DNA of 64,000 bases, taken from positions 11,935,117 through 11,999,116 of the forward strand of contig JAMXIF010001183.1 in assembly GCA_028583685.1 (NCBI GenBank), written 5' to 3'. How positions within the stretch are numbered: position 1 is the stretch's first letter; each line of letters begins with the position of its first letter. This stretch comes from Petaurus breviceps papuanus (Eukaryota > Chordata > Mammalia > Diprotodontia > Petauridae). Below are positions 11,625-22,400 of the stretch, one piece after another. The position numbers were made by a program, and so were the translations under genes. Under the pieces are notes generated by a model, which had not been told where the DNA came from, ran no database searches, and saw only the letters and a list, made by a program, of their open reading frames with translations.

Positions 11625-11755
11625 CTGGGTGGAATGTAAGCTCCTTGAGAGCAGTAATTGTTTCATCTTTTGTTTTTGTATCCCCAAGGCCTAGGGCAGT
11701 GTGCGGCACATAGTAGGTGCTTTTAATGAATTCTTGTTGCTTGGTTGACCATTCA
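11625..11755 (+). mobile_element. L2 LINE 3' end
   Basis: GGAATGTAAGCTCCTTGAGA, TTTTTGTATCCCCAAGGCCT, GGCACATAGTAGGTGC. Confidence 0.8.
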
Positions 11756-12474
11756 ATTGACTAGTTACTCTGTTGCCCCCAAATCAGCCATATGGCTGTG
11801 ACCTTAAGCCATTCATCAATAAATGACCATTCTATATCATGTAGGTAGCACCTCAAATGACTTTGTCATTTATACAGAATGAAAATGGAAACCCTGAAAG
11901 TTTATGCAATCTGGGTCACTAAGGAGTACAATGAGTCAGTGGAAGGTCTAGGAATAAAATCACTCACTCAACCTATGACTTTAACCTCACTTTATTAGTA
12001 ACTGAGGTTAGCAGCTCTTTGCAGCTGCAAGTCAAGAGATTTTTTTCCCTCACTTATCTTCACCTGTGGGTTTTGCAAATATCAAAGCCTGGCAAATATC
12101 TATGATTGAGGGTTTCAGAAAGAAAAGAGAGTTGTGTGGCTATCCCATTTCATACTAGTAGATACACAGATGCTTCACTGTAGCTAAAAATCACTGTCTT
12201 TGTCTATACAGTTTCCCTGGCAAAGCTTAATACTTAATTGTAAACTCAGCATGCTTTGGTCTTATTATTAGTTGGAGAACACTGCAGACTCAGCAAAGAA
12301 CACTCCATTAATCCACGTGACTCATGCTCACGTAGGCCCTTCTAGAACATGGGGCAGAGGCTTCTTCATTACCGTTTTTAAGAACTTTCAAGGACTTTGC
12401 CTACTGAGGTTGGAGGGCCAGAGGCCTCTTCTGACAAAATTCACAGTTGATATGTTGCATTCTCAAACTAGAAA
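11756..12474. other. Unique DNA, no gene seen
   Basis: No repeat or exon recognised. Confidence 0.6.
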
Positions 12475-12530
12475 GATATATAATATATATCACATAATGT
12501 ATAATATATAATCATATAATACATATTATA
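12475..12530. repeat. AT-rich low-complexity tract
   Basis: ATATAATATATATCACATAA type units. Confidence 0.8.
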
Positions 12531-12599
12531 TAAATTGGGTCTGGTGCCTCTCAGGGTGATATGGTACAGATGAAAGAACACTAGCTATTATTATTATTA

Positions 12600-12845
12600 T
12601 TGTTATTCTATTGTTTCAGTTGTGTCCAACTATTTGTGACACCATTTGCAATTTTCTTGGCAATGATACCGGAGTGGTTTGCCATTTCCTTCTCCAGCTC
12701 ATGAGAGATGAGGAAACTGGGACAAACAGGGTTAAATTACTTGCCCAGGGTCACACAGTTAGTAAGTGTCTGAGGCCAGATTTAAACTCAGGAAGATGTG
12801 TTTTCCTGACTCCAGGTGCAGTACTCTATTGTATCACCTAGTATG
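12600..12845 (-). mobile_element. Mar-1 SINE
   Basis: Reverse copy: GTTTCAGTTGTGTCCAACTA, TTCTTGGCAATGATACCGGA, TTGCCCAGGGTCACACAGTT and the head ending TATCACCTAGTATG. Confidence 0.85.
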
Positions 12846-13061
12846 TCTAAGACATAGTGCTATATGTAGAAGACATAAAAAGGAAAAATGATAGTCTTCA
12901 TCCTTTTGGAGCTACAGAATGATAGAGAATTTCTGAACAGGAAAGTAACCTTTGTCAGGGCCACGGGCTTAATTATCATATCTAAGTAGATGGTCCTCAG
13001 ATCTCTTTAACCAGACTTATTCTATCTCTTGAGCTCCAGTTTCATCACATTTCTATTGGAT

Positions 13062-13290
13062 TATTGTGTTTGTCCTTCATTTTCAAAGAGGACCATGGCA
13101 TCAGGGAAATGATGACATGACTTGCAGTTGACTTTGATTTGAGTGAGGGAGGGCTGTGCAAGGTCACCAGCCTCACTTTCTCCTCCAGAGCCATCTGGAT
13201 GCAGTGATCAGATATTTCGTCAAGATGGCTGGAGATGGCCCAGGATGCAGTGGGAGACCCTGGCCTTTTTAGGCTAAGGCCATTTCAAGT
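13062..13290 (+). mobile_element. Fourth SINE-like repeat
   Basis: TTTTCAAAGAGGACCATGGC, ATGACTTGCAGTTGACTTTG, CTCCTCCAGAGCCATCTGGA and GGAGATGGCCCAGGATGCAG. It is a repeat by comparison with 5.75 and 50.7 kb; the family name is unknown to me. Confidence 0.55.
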
Positions 13291-13384
13291 ACTCAGAGTG
13301 AGGTAATGGTCATTTAGTGAATAGGCCTCTTTAAGAAGTGAGTCAAGGGGTGGTCCCTTTAATTAGAAAAAGAAAAAAAATCAA

Positions 13385-13883
13385 GCTGGAAGGGGAAGAC
13401 CCTCAGGCTTGCTGTTCCAAAGAGAAACAGTTAGTATAATGGACAACTGAGAAAGCAAGACAGAGAAACCAATTATAATTTGATAGGAGTGTTTATTAAC
13501 TGGCCGGTGACTGCTTCCCCAATAGGGAAGACAGCACTAAGTTTTCTGTAAGATACACTTATATAGAGTTAGGTGTTGCTAATCAACAAAATGTGGTTCC
13601 AAGGGGGGGGGGGTGTAATGCTGTTAATGCCATTTCTAGTGAAGTCTTGATTACCTAGCAAAGCCCTGGATAGAAACATAAACAGATCTGAATCTGGGGC
13701 ATGTTTCTAGCAATACAGGTGAAAGTTCCCTCACTATCATGGCCTATTATGCGGTTTCCAGGGACCCTTGTAGGGGTCCCCTTCTAGAAGGTTGCAACTA
13801 GGAGGGGGCTTTGGTGTATAATTTCTGGTGGGCATTTCAGTAACCATTGGCATTCACTCTAAGCTAGGAGGTCTGAAAACACA
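13385..13883 (-). mobile_element. Probable solo LTR of an endogenous retrovirus
   Basis: Read on the - strand, the segment opens TGTGTTTTCAG, has a TATA box (TATATAAG, 13566-13559), then AATAAA about 65 bases further on (13497-13492), then a pyrimidine-rich R/U5-like stretch with CTTCCCCTTCC. This is the usual LTR order. No internal viral region is seen on either side, so it looks like a solo LTR. Both ends are approximate and no flanking duplication was found, which suggests an old insertion. The family is unknown. Confidence 0.5.
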
Positions 13884-13897
13884 GTCATGAAATGGAG

Positions 13898-13987
13898 NNN
13901 NNNNNNNGGAAGGAAGGAAGGAAGGAAGGAAGGAAGGAAGGAAGGGAGAAAGAAAAGAAGGAAGGAGGGAAAGAAGGAAGGAAGGAA
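13898..13987. repeat. (GGAA)n microsatellite beginning with a 10-N gap
   Basis: The gap is 13898-13907, followed by about 40 bases of pure GGAA and then degenerate units. It abuts the probable LTR. Confidence 0.95.
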
Positions 13988-14022
13988 TCTAGCCAGTAAA
14001 CCCCAAGTTAAGTGGACAGCTT

Positions 14023-14183
14023 CTAGTCATCAAAATTTACCTTCTTTTGGAGAGAAGGAGGAGAGGCCCTCTCCCTCTCTCTTTTCTTCTCCCTCTCCCT
14101 CTTCCTCTCCTTCTCTCTCTCTCTCCTTCTCCTTCTCCCCCTCTCTCCTCCTTCTCCTCTCCAAAGGAAGGTAAATTTTGATG
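14023..14183. repeat. Long inverted repeat around a pyrimidine tract
   Basis: The left arm 14023-14063 (ATCAAAATTTACCTTCTTTTGGAG core) and right arm 14139-14183 (CTCCAAAGGAAGGTAAATTT core) are reverse complements over about 41-44 bases with a few mismatches. A CT-rich loop of about 75 bases separates them. A large hairpin is possible. Confidence 0.8.
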
Positions 14184-14199
14184 GCCAGAATGTTATAAT

Positions 14200-14275
14200 T
14201 TAACTAAAATATATATATATAATTAATAATACATATTATTAATTATATTATTATATGAAATATATAAAATTCTGT
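14200..14275. repeat. AT-rich low-complexity tract
   Basis: ATATATATATATAATTAATA and similar text. Confidence 0.8.
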
Positions 14276-14324
14276 GAAAATATAACAATATAAACTTGTT
14301 AGATGATTTTTTGATTATTAATTC

Positions 14325-14445
14325 TATTCAATAAACATTTATTAAGCACCTGCTATGTGCAATGCACAGTGCTAAACTCTGGGGATACAAAAAGAGGCCA
14401 AGGAAAATCCCTGTCCTCAAGGAACTTGGAATCTAAATTAATTTA
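14325..14445 (-). mobile_element. L2 LINE 3' end
   Basis: CAATAAACATTTATTAAGCA, CTCTGGGGATACAAAAAGAG, CTGTCCTCAAGGAACTTGGA. Confidence 0.82.
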
Positions 14446-14449
14446 ATTG

Positions 14450-14890
14450 CCAATTAAATTAATTTCAAGTGAAGCATAAAACAAGGGTGCATATGCTTAT
14501 CAGTGATATTTTCCACTGTCATGAAGGATGTCCATCGAGTCCTGCAAATATTCCTGTTTGTAGATGATATCGTCTTGATTTCCTCACGCCCAAGGACACT
14601 GCTCTAATACCATCCATAGCCACATATATCCTGAACAAATATTACTGATAGACAATGAAGTAAGCCCAGAGCTGAATAGAAGGAAGGAAGTGGGTTGGAT
14701 GGCCATTGGAAATTGCTTAATACTTTTGTTCATGCCAAGTTTCTCCCTAAAAAAAAGGGCTCATTTTGCTTAACTCCAATATGCTTCATTGATACTATAT
14801 GGTTCTGAGTCATAGTATATCAGTCACTGAGGAGTCAGAGCTGTAGGTCCTATGAAAGGCAATGGAGGAGTACAGGGTGAGCATGTGGGG
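14450..14890 (+). mobile_element. RTE-clade LINE remnant, reverse transcriptase part
   Basis: Translation of 14551-14583 gives FLFVDDIVLIS, the RT catalytic box. Downstream, YGSES and TEESEL...KAMEEY follow the order of the RTE region YGSETW...RAMERSML. The copy is frameshifted. It is interrupted by a Mar-1 at 14895 and seems to resume at 15150. Confidence 0.65.
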
Positions 14891-14894
14891 TTGA

Positions 14895-15125
14895 TATTGT
14901 TCTTTATTCGTGACTCTTCATGGCCCCATTTGGGTTTTCTTGGCAAAGATATTATAGTGGTTTGTCATTTCCTTCTCCAGCTCATTTTGTAGAGTAGAAA
15001 ATGGAGGCAGACAGTGACTTGGCCAGAGTCACGCAGCTTAATAAGTGTCTGAGGCCAGATTGGAACTTAGGAAGATGAGTCTTCCTGACCTCTTGTCTAA
15101 CATTCTATCCACTGTGCCACTATCT
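14895..15125 (-). mobile_element. Mar-1 SINE inserted in the RTE remnant
   Basis: Reverse copy: CGTGACTCTTCATGGCCCCA, TTTTCTTGGCAAAGATATTA, then the head TCCACTGTGCCACTAT. RTE sequence lies on both sides. Confidence 0.82.
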
Positions 15126-15149
15126 ATGAGGCTGCAACATATTACCAGT

Positions 15150-15440
15150 AATGGACTGCATAGAGGAAGGGAAAGATGCCATCAGAGAAGTATGACTAAG
15201 ATAAGGGGTGTGTTGATCATGTGATGAGAGAGAGAGAAAGAGAGAGATGAGTACATAGTCTGTATGTCCCATAACTAGCTGTGCAAAGTCAAAAGGTCTA
15301 AAGGAATATTCCCAACACTTTGAATGGCCCCCAAATAGAAAATTTCTGGAATGACATGGTCAAAAGTTACATAAGATAAGATGATGTGAATGGGTTTCAA
15401 TCTGCACCACTGAAAGGAATGCCCATGTTAATGAGATCAT
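15150..15440 (+). mobile_element. Probable 3' part of the same RTE LINE
   Basis: GAAAGGAATGCCCATGTTAA and TGAGATCATAGAT look like the RTE 3' end, and the segment lies right behind the inserted Mar-1. Confidence 0.5.
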
Positions 15441-16349
15441 AGATTAATTGAAACACTAAAAAAATGTGAGTCAGGCTTCTTATCAAAATATAACAGAAAT
15501 GTCTTCCATTCAACCCAAGGTTTTCACCAATGGTAGAAACCTAAAAGATGCCACCATATTTTACCACCTGAGTGGTACAATATTGAGTGAGAAATGCATT
15601 GAAACTGACATGTCCTTTAGGAGGCAGGCAGGTGTGGCATTAAGGTAAAAATCAAACCAAAGCTTTATTATAAATCAAACTGAGACATATACATTAGGAA
15701 AAAAAAATTTTTTAAATGACTTTCTCAGGTAAATAAATTAAAATGTTTTCTGCAGTCCTCTTAGATGTTGGTTTAAGCCAGTAGCCTATGAATTTTTTTG
15801 ATTTCCACACCCTATCCATTAAAAATTTTGAATATGCCTTGCCAAATATGTATATTTATTTATCTGTAAGTTATATGCATGTACTGCTGTTTATACATCA
15901 TGCATTATAAAACAAACACAAAAATAAGAAGTAAAAAGGATGAGACAAAGATTAAATAATATTTTAAGATGTTTTAAAATTTTGTCTATTGAAAGTATAA
16001 AAACCTTTTTTGTTCTTGCTAAAGTATTATTAAGTCCTAAGGATAAGCCAGAAGTAAATAATAATTATCTGTTAGTCATTATTTATCCAGTTAATTTGAT
16101 CAGCGTAGGTAGCCAAATAGCTGAATCTTGAAAGATACATAACAACAATAAAATAATAGTTCACGGCAGCAAAGATAACAGGTCTTCATTAGGAGTAATG
16201 TAACTATTCATATGAAACGCAAAAACATGCAAAAGTAAATTGGTTCCGATTTCAATTCAGCAGAAAGTTTTCAGTGTAAATCAGTTCTTCTTTATGTGAT
16301 TCTATTTAATGAATGGTTATATTTTGTGAATTTCCTATTGATGTATAGA
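15441..16349. other. Unique AT-rich DNA, no gene seen
   Basis: Chance frames of about 60 codons only. No repeat recognised. Confidence 0.6.
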
Positions 16350-16925
16350 TGTTTTAGTTGTGTTTTTGAGTAAGTATGCGAAATAACAAAAACAGCAGCT
16401 TTGGCTAGATTGTAGGGTTGAGGCGGGGGAAGTAATTAGGCAGCAAAGGTAGATTGAGTCTAGGGGGTAAATGGTTTTAAATGCCCCAAAGAGGAGTTGA
16501 TATTTGATCCTAGAAGCCATAGGGAGATACTGGGATTTGTTGAGTAGGAAGAGGATCTGGTCAGTCTTTGTCCTTTGAAAAATCACTGTGGTAAGTCTGT
16601 GGAAGTGGATTGGAGTGGGGAAAGACTAGGGGCTGAGAGACCCATAAAAAGTTCATTGCCATAGTTCAGGTGAGAAGTGAAGAGGGCTTGAACTAAGGCA
16701 GTACTTGGGTGAGTGGAGAAAAGGAACAGATACAAGAGATGTGTAGGTAGAAATGACAAGGTTTTGCAAAGGATTGGATATATGGAGTGAAAGAAAGCAA
16801 AGGCGCTGAGGGTCATACTAAGGTTGCAAATCTGACTGAACCAGGAGAATGGTGGTTGCTCTTAAGAGAGATCAGAAAGTTTGGAAGACGGATATGCTGG
16901 GTAAAGGGGATAAGTTCATGAGATC
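16350..16925 (-). mobile_element. L2 LINE, internal region
   Basis: CATAGGGAGATACTGGGATT, AGGAAGAGGATCTGGTCAGT, ATAGTTCAGGTGAGAAGTGA and ACTAAGGTTGCAAATCTGAC follow the usual reverse order of L2. About 575 bases, with two short chance frames of no meaning. Confidence 0.6.
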
Positions 16926-17590
16926 TGTGATGCCTCATCATCCTATATTAATCACTCTGTCCTCCACTACACTAAAAGCAGTGAGATGAAGTTCTTGTTC
17001 ATAAGCCCAAGTGCCTTGGAGCACAGAACCAACTCAATAATGTGTACCTCCTGAGGTCAGAAGTATTTTGGAAGCCTGGAAGTGGGTGTGTCAGAGTTGG
17101 GATGTGTGTATAATTTTCCCACTGATACCGGAGTAGCCACTGCTGTGGGTACCTGGGTTGTAATTGGGTTGTAACTTCCACTTTCCTCAGGGGCTGAGAC
17201 CTGATGCAGAAGAGTGGAAGCTAGAAGCGTGCTCAGTATTGAGAAGGGTCAGTGTGTGTGTGTGTGGGGAGGGGGATGGGGGGGTTAGATGATAAGGTAT
17301 AAAGGATATATATACTTGCATTGCAGTTAAGTCCCATGAGTGGGCATTGTTAGGAGGGTGGGATAGAAGTCATCTTCCCATCCACTGATTGACCACATAC
17401 GCTTTGAGATCATCCAGCACCAACATTGGATATCACTTAGCTAAGGCACACATTCAGCATAAATCTTACACTATCTCATGGCATCTCTTGTATTGTTTTG
17501 TTATTGTTCAATTTCTTATGTTATTCGGGTAAGTTTGGGATTTCAAGAAACAGTGATGTGGCCTCCTTAAGTTAACCACAACATTTACTA
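16926..17590. other. Unique DNA, no gene seen
   Basis: Contains a short (GT)n at 17249. Nothing else is supported. Confidence 0.6.
17249..17266. repeat. Short (GT)n
   Basis: Nine GT units. A similar short (GT)n lies at 36767-36790 inside the big L1. Confidence 0.9.
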
Positions 17591-17650
<60 letters not shown>

Positions 17651-17656
17651 ATATAA
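17591..17656. repeat. (AT)n microsatellite
   Basis: About 60 bases of alternating A and T with one phase break (TATATTATAT). Confidence 0.95.
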
Positions 17657-17786
17657 TGCATGGGCATGCTCAATCGTACTCAAGACATGTATAGCTGCTT
17701 CCCTGATAGCTACTTGGTTGCTATTACTGTCAGGCCCTGGGAAAACAGAGATGCACATATGAATGTATCTGGAAAGTCAACTAGGA

Positions 17787-17957
17787 AGGGAGAGAGACAG
17801 ACAGACAGACAGAAAGAGAGAAAGACAGAGAGAAAAGAAAAAAGAAGAGGAGGAGGAAGAAGAGAGAGAGAAGGGGAGATAAGGAGACAGAGAGAGAAAG
17901 AAAAGAAGAAGAGAGAGGAGGAGGAGAGAAAGAGAGAGTGAAAGGGAGATTGAGAAT

Positions 17958-18003
<46 letters not shown>

Positions 18004-18100
18004 GAGAGAGACAGAGAAGGAAGGACAAAAAACAGAAAGACTGAGAGAGGAGATACAGAGAAACAAAGAAAGAGAGATGGAAGGAGGAAGAGAGGGAGAG

Positions 18101-18194
<94 letters not shown>
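17787..18194. repeat. GA-rich microsatellite, about 400 bases
   Basis: An impure (GA)n/(GGA)n/(CAGA)n tract ending in a pure (GA) run of about 80 bases (18112-18194). Long chance frames through it (Arg-Glu or Leu-Ser repeats) are not genes. Confidence 0.95.
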
Positions 18195-18197
<3 letters not shown>

Positions 18198-18469
18198 GTG
18201 CTACCACTGACTGAACCATAAAGTTAGAAGGTTGTGGGGTTTCATACTGAGATGGATAAATATAGCTGATATTCAAATGCAGGGTATGCAAACACAGCTA
18301 TTTTTGAATATCATGTCCATGAATAGGTCTGATAAGAATAAGCATAGGGTTTAGCAGAATTTCTTTGGAACTGCACTGCTGATATTCATCAATTACCCTA
18401 CCTTCATGAAGGGGCCTTACCTCACTGACCTGCATCATTCTTCATATGATGATGCCATTTTCTTCAAAT

Positions 18470-18595
18470 GTTAAAAAAAAAAAGGATAAAAATAGCACTT
18501 ACTTTGTAGGGTTGTTGTGAGGATCAAAGGAGATCTGTAAAAAGAACCCAGCACAGTAGTAGGCACTAACTATATACATGGTTATTCCCTTCTCC
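18470..18595 (+). mobile_element. MIR-type CORE-SINE, right half
   Basis: GGGTTGTTGTGAGGATCAAA and AGTAGTAGGCACTAACTATA. Confidence 0.6.
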
Positions 18596-18604
18596 CTTCC
18601 CCCT

Positions 18605-18800
18605 AGTCTATTAAGTGCGTGCATAAACAATGGAGCTCGAGACAATTTCTGCTCTTAGGAAGCTCACACCACTTGGAGGAGGAAAGTCCAGCTACAGGAC
18701 AGATGGAAAGCCCAGAAATTCTAGCGAGAGGGTCTGCAACGTGGAGGATGCTGAGACTTGGGGTGCTTAGGTTACATACAAACTGCAGGGCATGGAGAGG
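18605..18800 (-). mobile_element. Possible L2 LINE segment
   Basis: TTTCTGCTCTTAGGAAGCTC recalls the reversed L2 3' region; the rest is diverged. Confidence 0.35.
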
Positions 18801-18974
18801 AAGCAGATGTTTATGGTCTAGGGGATAACCACATGTGTGTGCAGCAGGGCTGTTGTCACTTATTTGTATAGAGTTGTTTGCATATTGTCTTCACATCTGT
18901 TTCCAAACTTGTGATCTCATGCCGATTGGTTGGTCTGCAGTGTACTCCCACTCCCACACTGCTTCTGATTTCTT

Positions 18975-19375
18975 TTCATTCAATCAATTAATCAGTCAGT
19001 AAGAATTTCTTTATAGTCCGTGCTAGGCAGGCATCATGCTTGGTACTGGGGATAAAAAAAAGTAAAAACAAATGAAACAATCTGCTTTCAAGCAACTTCA
19101 TTCTATTGGGGGGAGACAAATGTATAGAAAAGAAATGTATAGATGAGAAATGTACACACAAATATAAAATAAATGTACATACAAAATCCTTTTTGGGAGA
19201 GTGGGGAGAGAACACCAGCAACTGAAATAGATCAAGGAAGATTTCATTTAAGACGTGTTGCTTGAGCAAGTTTTTGGAAAGAAACAGGGGAATCTAAAAG
19301 ACAGAGGCAAAGTGGGAGGGCATTCCCAAAATGGGGGGAGAGTCATTACGGAAGCAGGAGATGGAGTGTTGTGGG
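18975..19375 (-). mobile_element. L2 LINE 3' end, long
   Basis: GGCATCATGCTTGGTACTGG, GCAACTTCATTCTATTGGGG, GGCATTCCCAAAATGGGGGG in the reverse L2 order. Confidence 0.72.
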
Positions 19376-19379
19376 TGAG

Positions 19380-19671
19380 GATGGATCTTTTTCTCTATTG
19401 ATCCTTGACTGTAACTCCTCCCATTCTCAGATTTTCTTAGATGAGTATAACTTCCTAATAGCTGATCCTATTCCACTACCCCATTAACTATTATACCCCC
19501 TCAATAGTCATGTTCCTCTCATGTCCCATCCACCAAGTTTCAGTGATACCTATAAAATTGAATTTACTTCCTTGTTTGCCTTGGTTATTGGTAATTCTTG
19601 TTGTAGTTAGTGATTGATAATAATAATAATTAATTATAACCACATATTATAATTAATTATTAATATGTTAA
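19380..19671. other. Possible LINE-derived DNA, unassigned
   Basis: CCACCAAGTTTCAGTGATAC and the C-rich text before it feel repeat-derived, but I cannot place the family. It ends in AT-rich (TAA)n-like sequence. Confidence 0.35.
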
Positions 19672-19926
19672 TAATAGCTAACATTTATATAGTGCCTTCT
19701 GTATATCAAGCACTGTGCTAAGTGCTTAACAAGGATTTCATTTGATCCTCATGGCAACCCTGAAAGGTAGGTGTTACTATTATCCTTATTTTACAGATGA
19801 GGAAACTGAGGTAGAGTTTTTTTTAAGTGACTTGCACAAAATCACACTGCTAATATGTGTCTGAGGTCAGATTGGAACTTGGATCTTCCCGATCACAGAT
19901 TCAGCACTCTATCCACTGTGCCATAT
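19672..19926 (-). mobile_element. Mon-type CORE-SINE, near full length
   Basis: AATAGCTAACATTTATATAG, CATTTGATCCTCATGGCAAC, TTTTACAGATGAGGAAACTG, TCTATCCACTGTGCCATA. A second copy abuts it. Confidence 0.83.
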
Positions 19927-20165
19927 GGCTAGCATTTATATACTACTTTAAGGTTATTGAAGAATTTTACAATATCATCTCATTTTATCCTAAAAACCCT
20001 AGGAGGTAGGTGCTATTATCATGCTCATTTAATAGTTGAGGAAACTGAAGTGGATAAAGGTTAAGGAACTTGTCCACAGTCACGTAACTAGTGTCTGAGG
20101 CTGATTTTGAATTTAGGTTTACCTAACTCCAGATCCGGTACGTGATCTATTGAGTAACATAGCTT
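19927..20165 (-). mobile_element. Mon-type CORE-SINE, near full length
   Basis: GCTAGCATTTATATACTACT, CCCTAGGAGGTAGGTGCTAT, AGTTGAGGAAACTGAAGTGG. Head to tail with the preceding copy. Confidence 0.8.
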
Positions 20166-20343
20166 CAGGGGTGTTCTGGAGACAGATTGATTAGGGTCCA
20201 GAGTCAATTGTTAAATTTTCATTGTGGGTGTTTATACTTTAGAAATCAGCACAGGTCACAAGTCAGGTTTTGCATTTATTGTTTTGTTGATAGTAAAGAA
20301 AGTAATGAAGGAAATGTTAACAATGTAAATGAATTTTCTTTTT

Positions 20344-20868
20344 TTTCCCCACTCACTAGTACTTTATTTTTTCAAATTACATGTAAAGATAGTTTTCAAT
20401 ATTCACTTTTATAAGATTTTGAATTCCCAATTTTTTTCTCCCTTCCTTCCTCTTCTTTCCCCACAAGACGGTGGCACGCAATCTGATATAGGCTATACAC
20501 GTGCAATTATATTAAGTATATTTCCACATTAGTCATGTTGTGAAAGAAGAATCAGAACAAAAGGAAAAAACCTTGAGAAAGAAAAAAACAAAATACCCCA
20601 AAAGAGAAAGTAGTATGCTTCAATCTGCATTCAGACTCTATTGTTCTTTCTCTGGATGTGGATGGCATTTTCCATCACGAGTCTTTTGGAATTGTCTTAG
20701 ATCATTGTGTTGCTGAGAAGAGCTAAGTGTATCAAAGTTGATCATTACACAATGTTGCTTTTACTGTGTACAATGTTCTTCTGGTTCTGATCACTTCACT
20801 CAGCATCAGTTCATATAAGTCTTTTCAGGTTTTTCTGAAATCTACCTGCTTATTTTTTCTTACAGGCA
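20344..20868 (-). mobile_element. L1 3' end, 5' truncated
   Basis: This is the reverse complement of the L1 3' UTR: AAAGATAGTTTTCAATATTC near the tail, TTAGTCATGTTGTGAAAGAA in the middle, then CACTCAGCATCAGTTCATAT from the end of ORF2. Confidence 0.85.
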
Positions 20869-21009
20869 AATTAATTTTCAAAGTGTATTGTGGATTCATT
20901 TTTTGAGAACTGTTTAAACATTGAAGAGCACACTTACAACATCCTTAGCCAAAGCTCATCACTGCTGTTTCTAAAGTAATCTCTCCAAATTTCAGATTAT
21001 GTTCTCAAA

Positions 21010-21330
21010 TACCATTGTTTTAACCAGCTGCTAACATCCTAAACCTGTCTTTCTCTTCTGAAGCTCCCACATTCAATCAGCATCAATGATTCAAAAACAA
21101 AAAAACAAAACCAAAAGCCTAACCACACCTGTCTTCAGTTTCTTTCCCAGGGTTTCATACTTCCCAGTCATACTTTCTAGGCTCCTTTTGGCAGTATAAT
21201 TGGTCCCTACATGAAGCACCGGAAGTGAATAGTGGTCTCTAGGTTTGACAAATCTCAGCAAGCTCCCTGTCACATTCCAGATACTTCCCCCAGGAAGAAT
21301 GTATACCTCTTCCCCACTTGTGCTACATAG
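21010..21330 (-). mobile_element. L3/CR1 ORF1 esterase-domain fossil
   Basis: The - strand reads VTGSLLRFVKPRDHYSLPVLHVGTN... then KRSLESMTGKYETLGKKLK. This matches the SGNH-esterase domain of CR1-type ORF1 (block III, L-H-V-G-T-N-D). Here the Asp after GTN is Tyr. The reading frame is open for about 60 codons only. CR1 ORF1 with an esterase is an established feature of the clade; its assignment to L3 in this genome is inference. Confidence 0.65.
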
Positions 21331-21769
21331 TCATATGGCTGGTCCGTTGCCTTTTAAGTATACTGGCAGAGAGTTGCCTAGCTCTTTCTTCTTTCTTTTA
21401 TGAGTATTGTGTAAACTCCTATCATTCCTCAAAGAACAAGAATAATTCCTTAGAGAATCCATATCCATTCTCTTTTGGAAGGAACTACAAAGGTTTAATG
21501 ACCCTTCTTTCCTTCTTTCCCTACTAAATGCTTTTTGATTGAAGGCACAAATATAAGTAGTGTAAGATAATGTTGAGAGTGAGTTGCTGCTGTGGTTTTT
21601 CATCTTTCAATGTCCCAATACAGGTGAGGATTCCCTTTTAAATCTTCAATCTTTTTCTTTTTTTTTGTTTCTTCTTTAAAGCATTTCTTCCATTTTTTTT
21701 TTTTGGAAGTAGCAATTCTTTTTGATAACTAGAAGAACAGAGTGGCTTTTCTCCCCCTCCAGTTATAGC

Positions 21770-21965
21770 ATCATGTGATCACGGATTTGGTCTTGGGAGG
21801 AATTTAGTCCAAACCCTTCATTATTCAGATGAGGAAACTGAGTCCCAGAAAAGATAAGTGACTTGTCCCAAGTCCAAGATATTCTAGACTTGACTCTGTC
21901 TATGACAGAGGCAGGATTCTAACCCGAGTCTCTTCTCTAAAGCCAGCATGCATTCCTCTGTACAA
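21770..21965 (-). mobile_element. MIR-type CORE-SINE
   Basis: GAATTTAGTCCAAACCCTTC, CAGATGAGGAAACTGAGTCC, GGCAGGATTCTAACCCGAGT. Confidence 0.72.
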
Positions 21966-22019
21966 CCTCCACATGCTTTCATTATAGGAAGCCAACCTAC
22001 ATGCTGGAGCTATGTAACT

Positions 22020-22200
22020 GTTCCTTGGTCTATTTAAGCTGAGTTCAAAGTCAAGCTTTATTACTTACTGGCTGTGTGACCAAGCTCAGGTCACCTAACC
22101 TCTCTAAACATGAGTTTCACCTTTGGTAAAATTCAAGGTTGGACTAAATCATCTCCAAAATTCCTTTCAGCTATAGCACTACATGATTTTGTGATTCTTA
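22020..22200 (+). mobile_element. MIR-type CORE-SINE
   Basis: TACTTACTGGCTGTGTGACC, ATCTCCAAAATTCCTTTCAG, ATGATTTTGTGATTCTT end. Confidence 0.7.
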
Positions 22201-22327
22201 GGAGAGTTCTTCTAAAATGAAAATACTTCCAATTGAATTTAAGCTGTTATCAAGTTTGTCACCTTAATTTTCAGAAAATTAGCCAGGATTAGTTCTCAGC
22301 CAACTGAAAGGAACAAACACAGGATAG

Positions 22328-22328
<1 letters not shown>

Positions 22329-22376
<48 letters not shown>

Positions 22377-22400
22377 TGTGTGCGCACGCGTGTATGTGTG
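22329..22400. repeat. (GT)n microsatellite
   Basis: About 40 bases of pure GT, then TGTGCGCACGCGTGTATG. Confidence 0.95.

Noticed and set aside
17710-18291. A 193-codon Leu-Ser-rich frame on the - strand
   Set aside because: It is a translation of the GA microsatellite and has no non-repeat domain.
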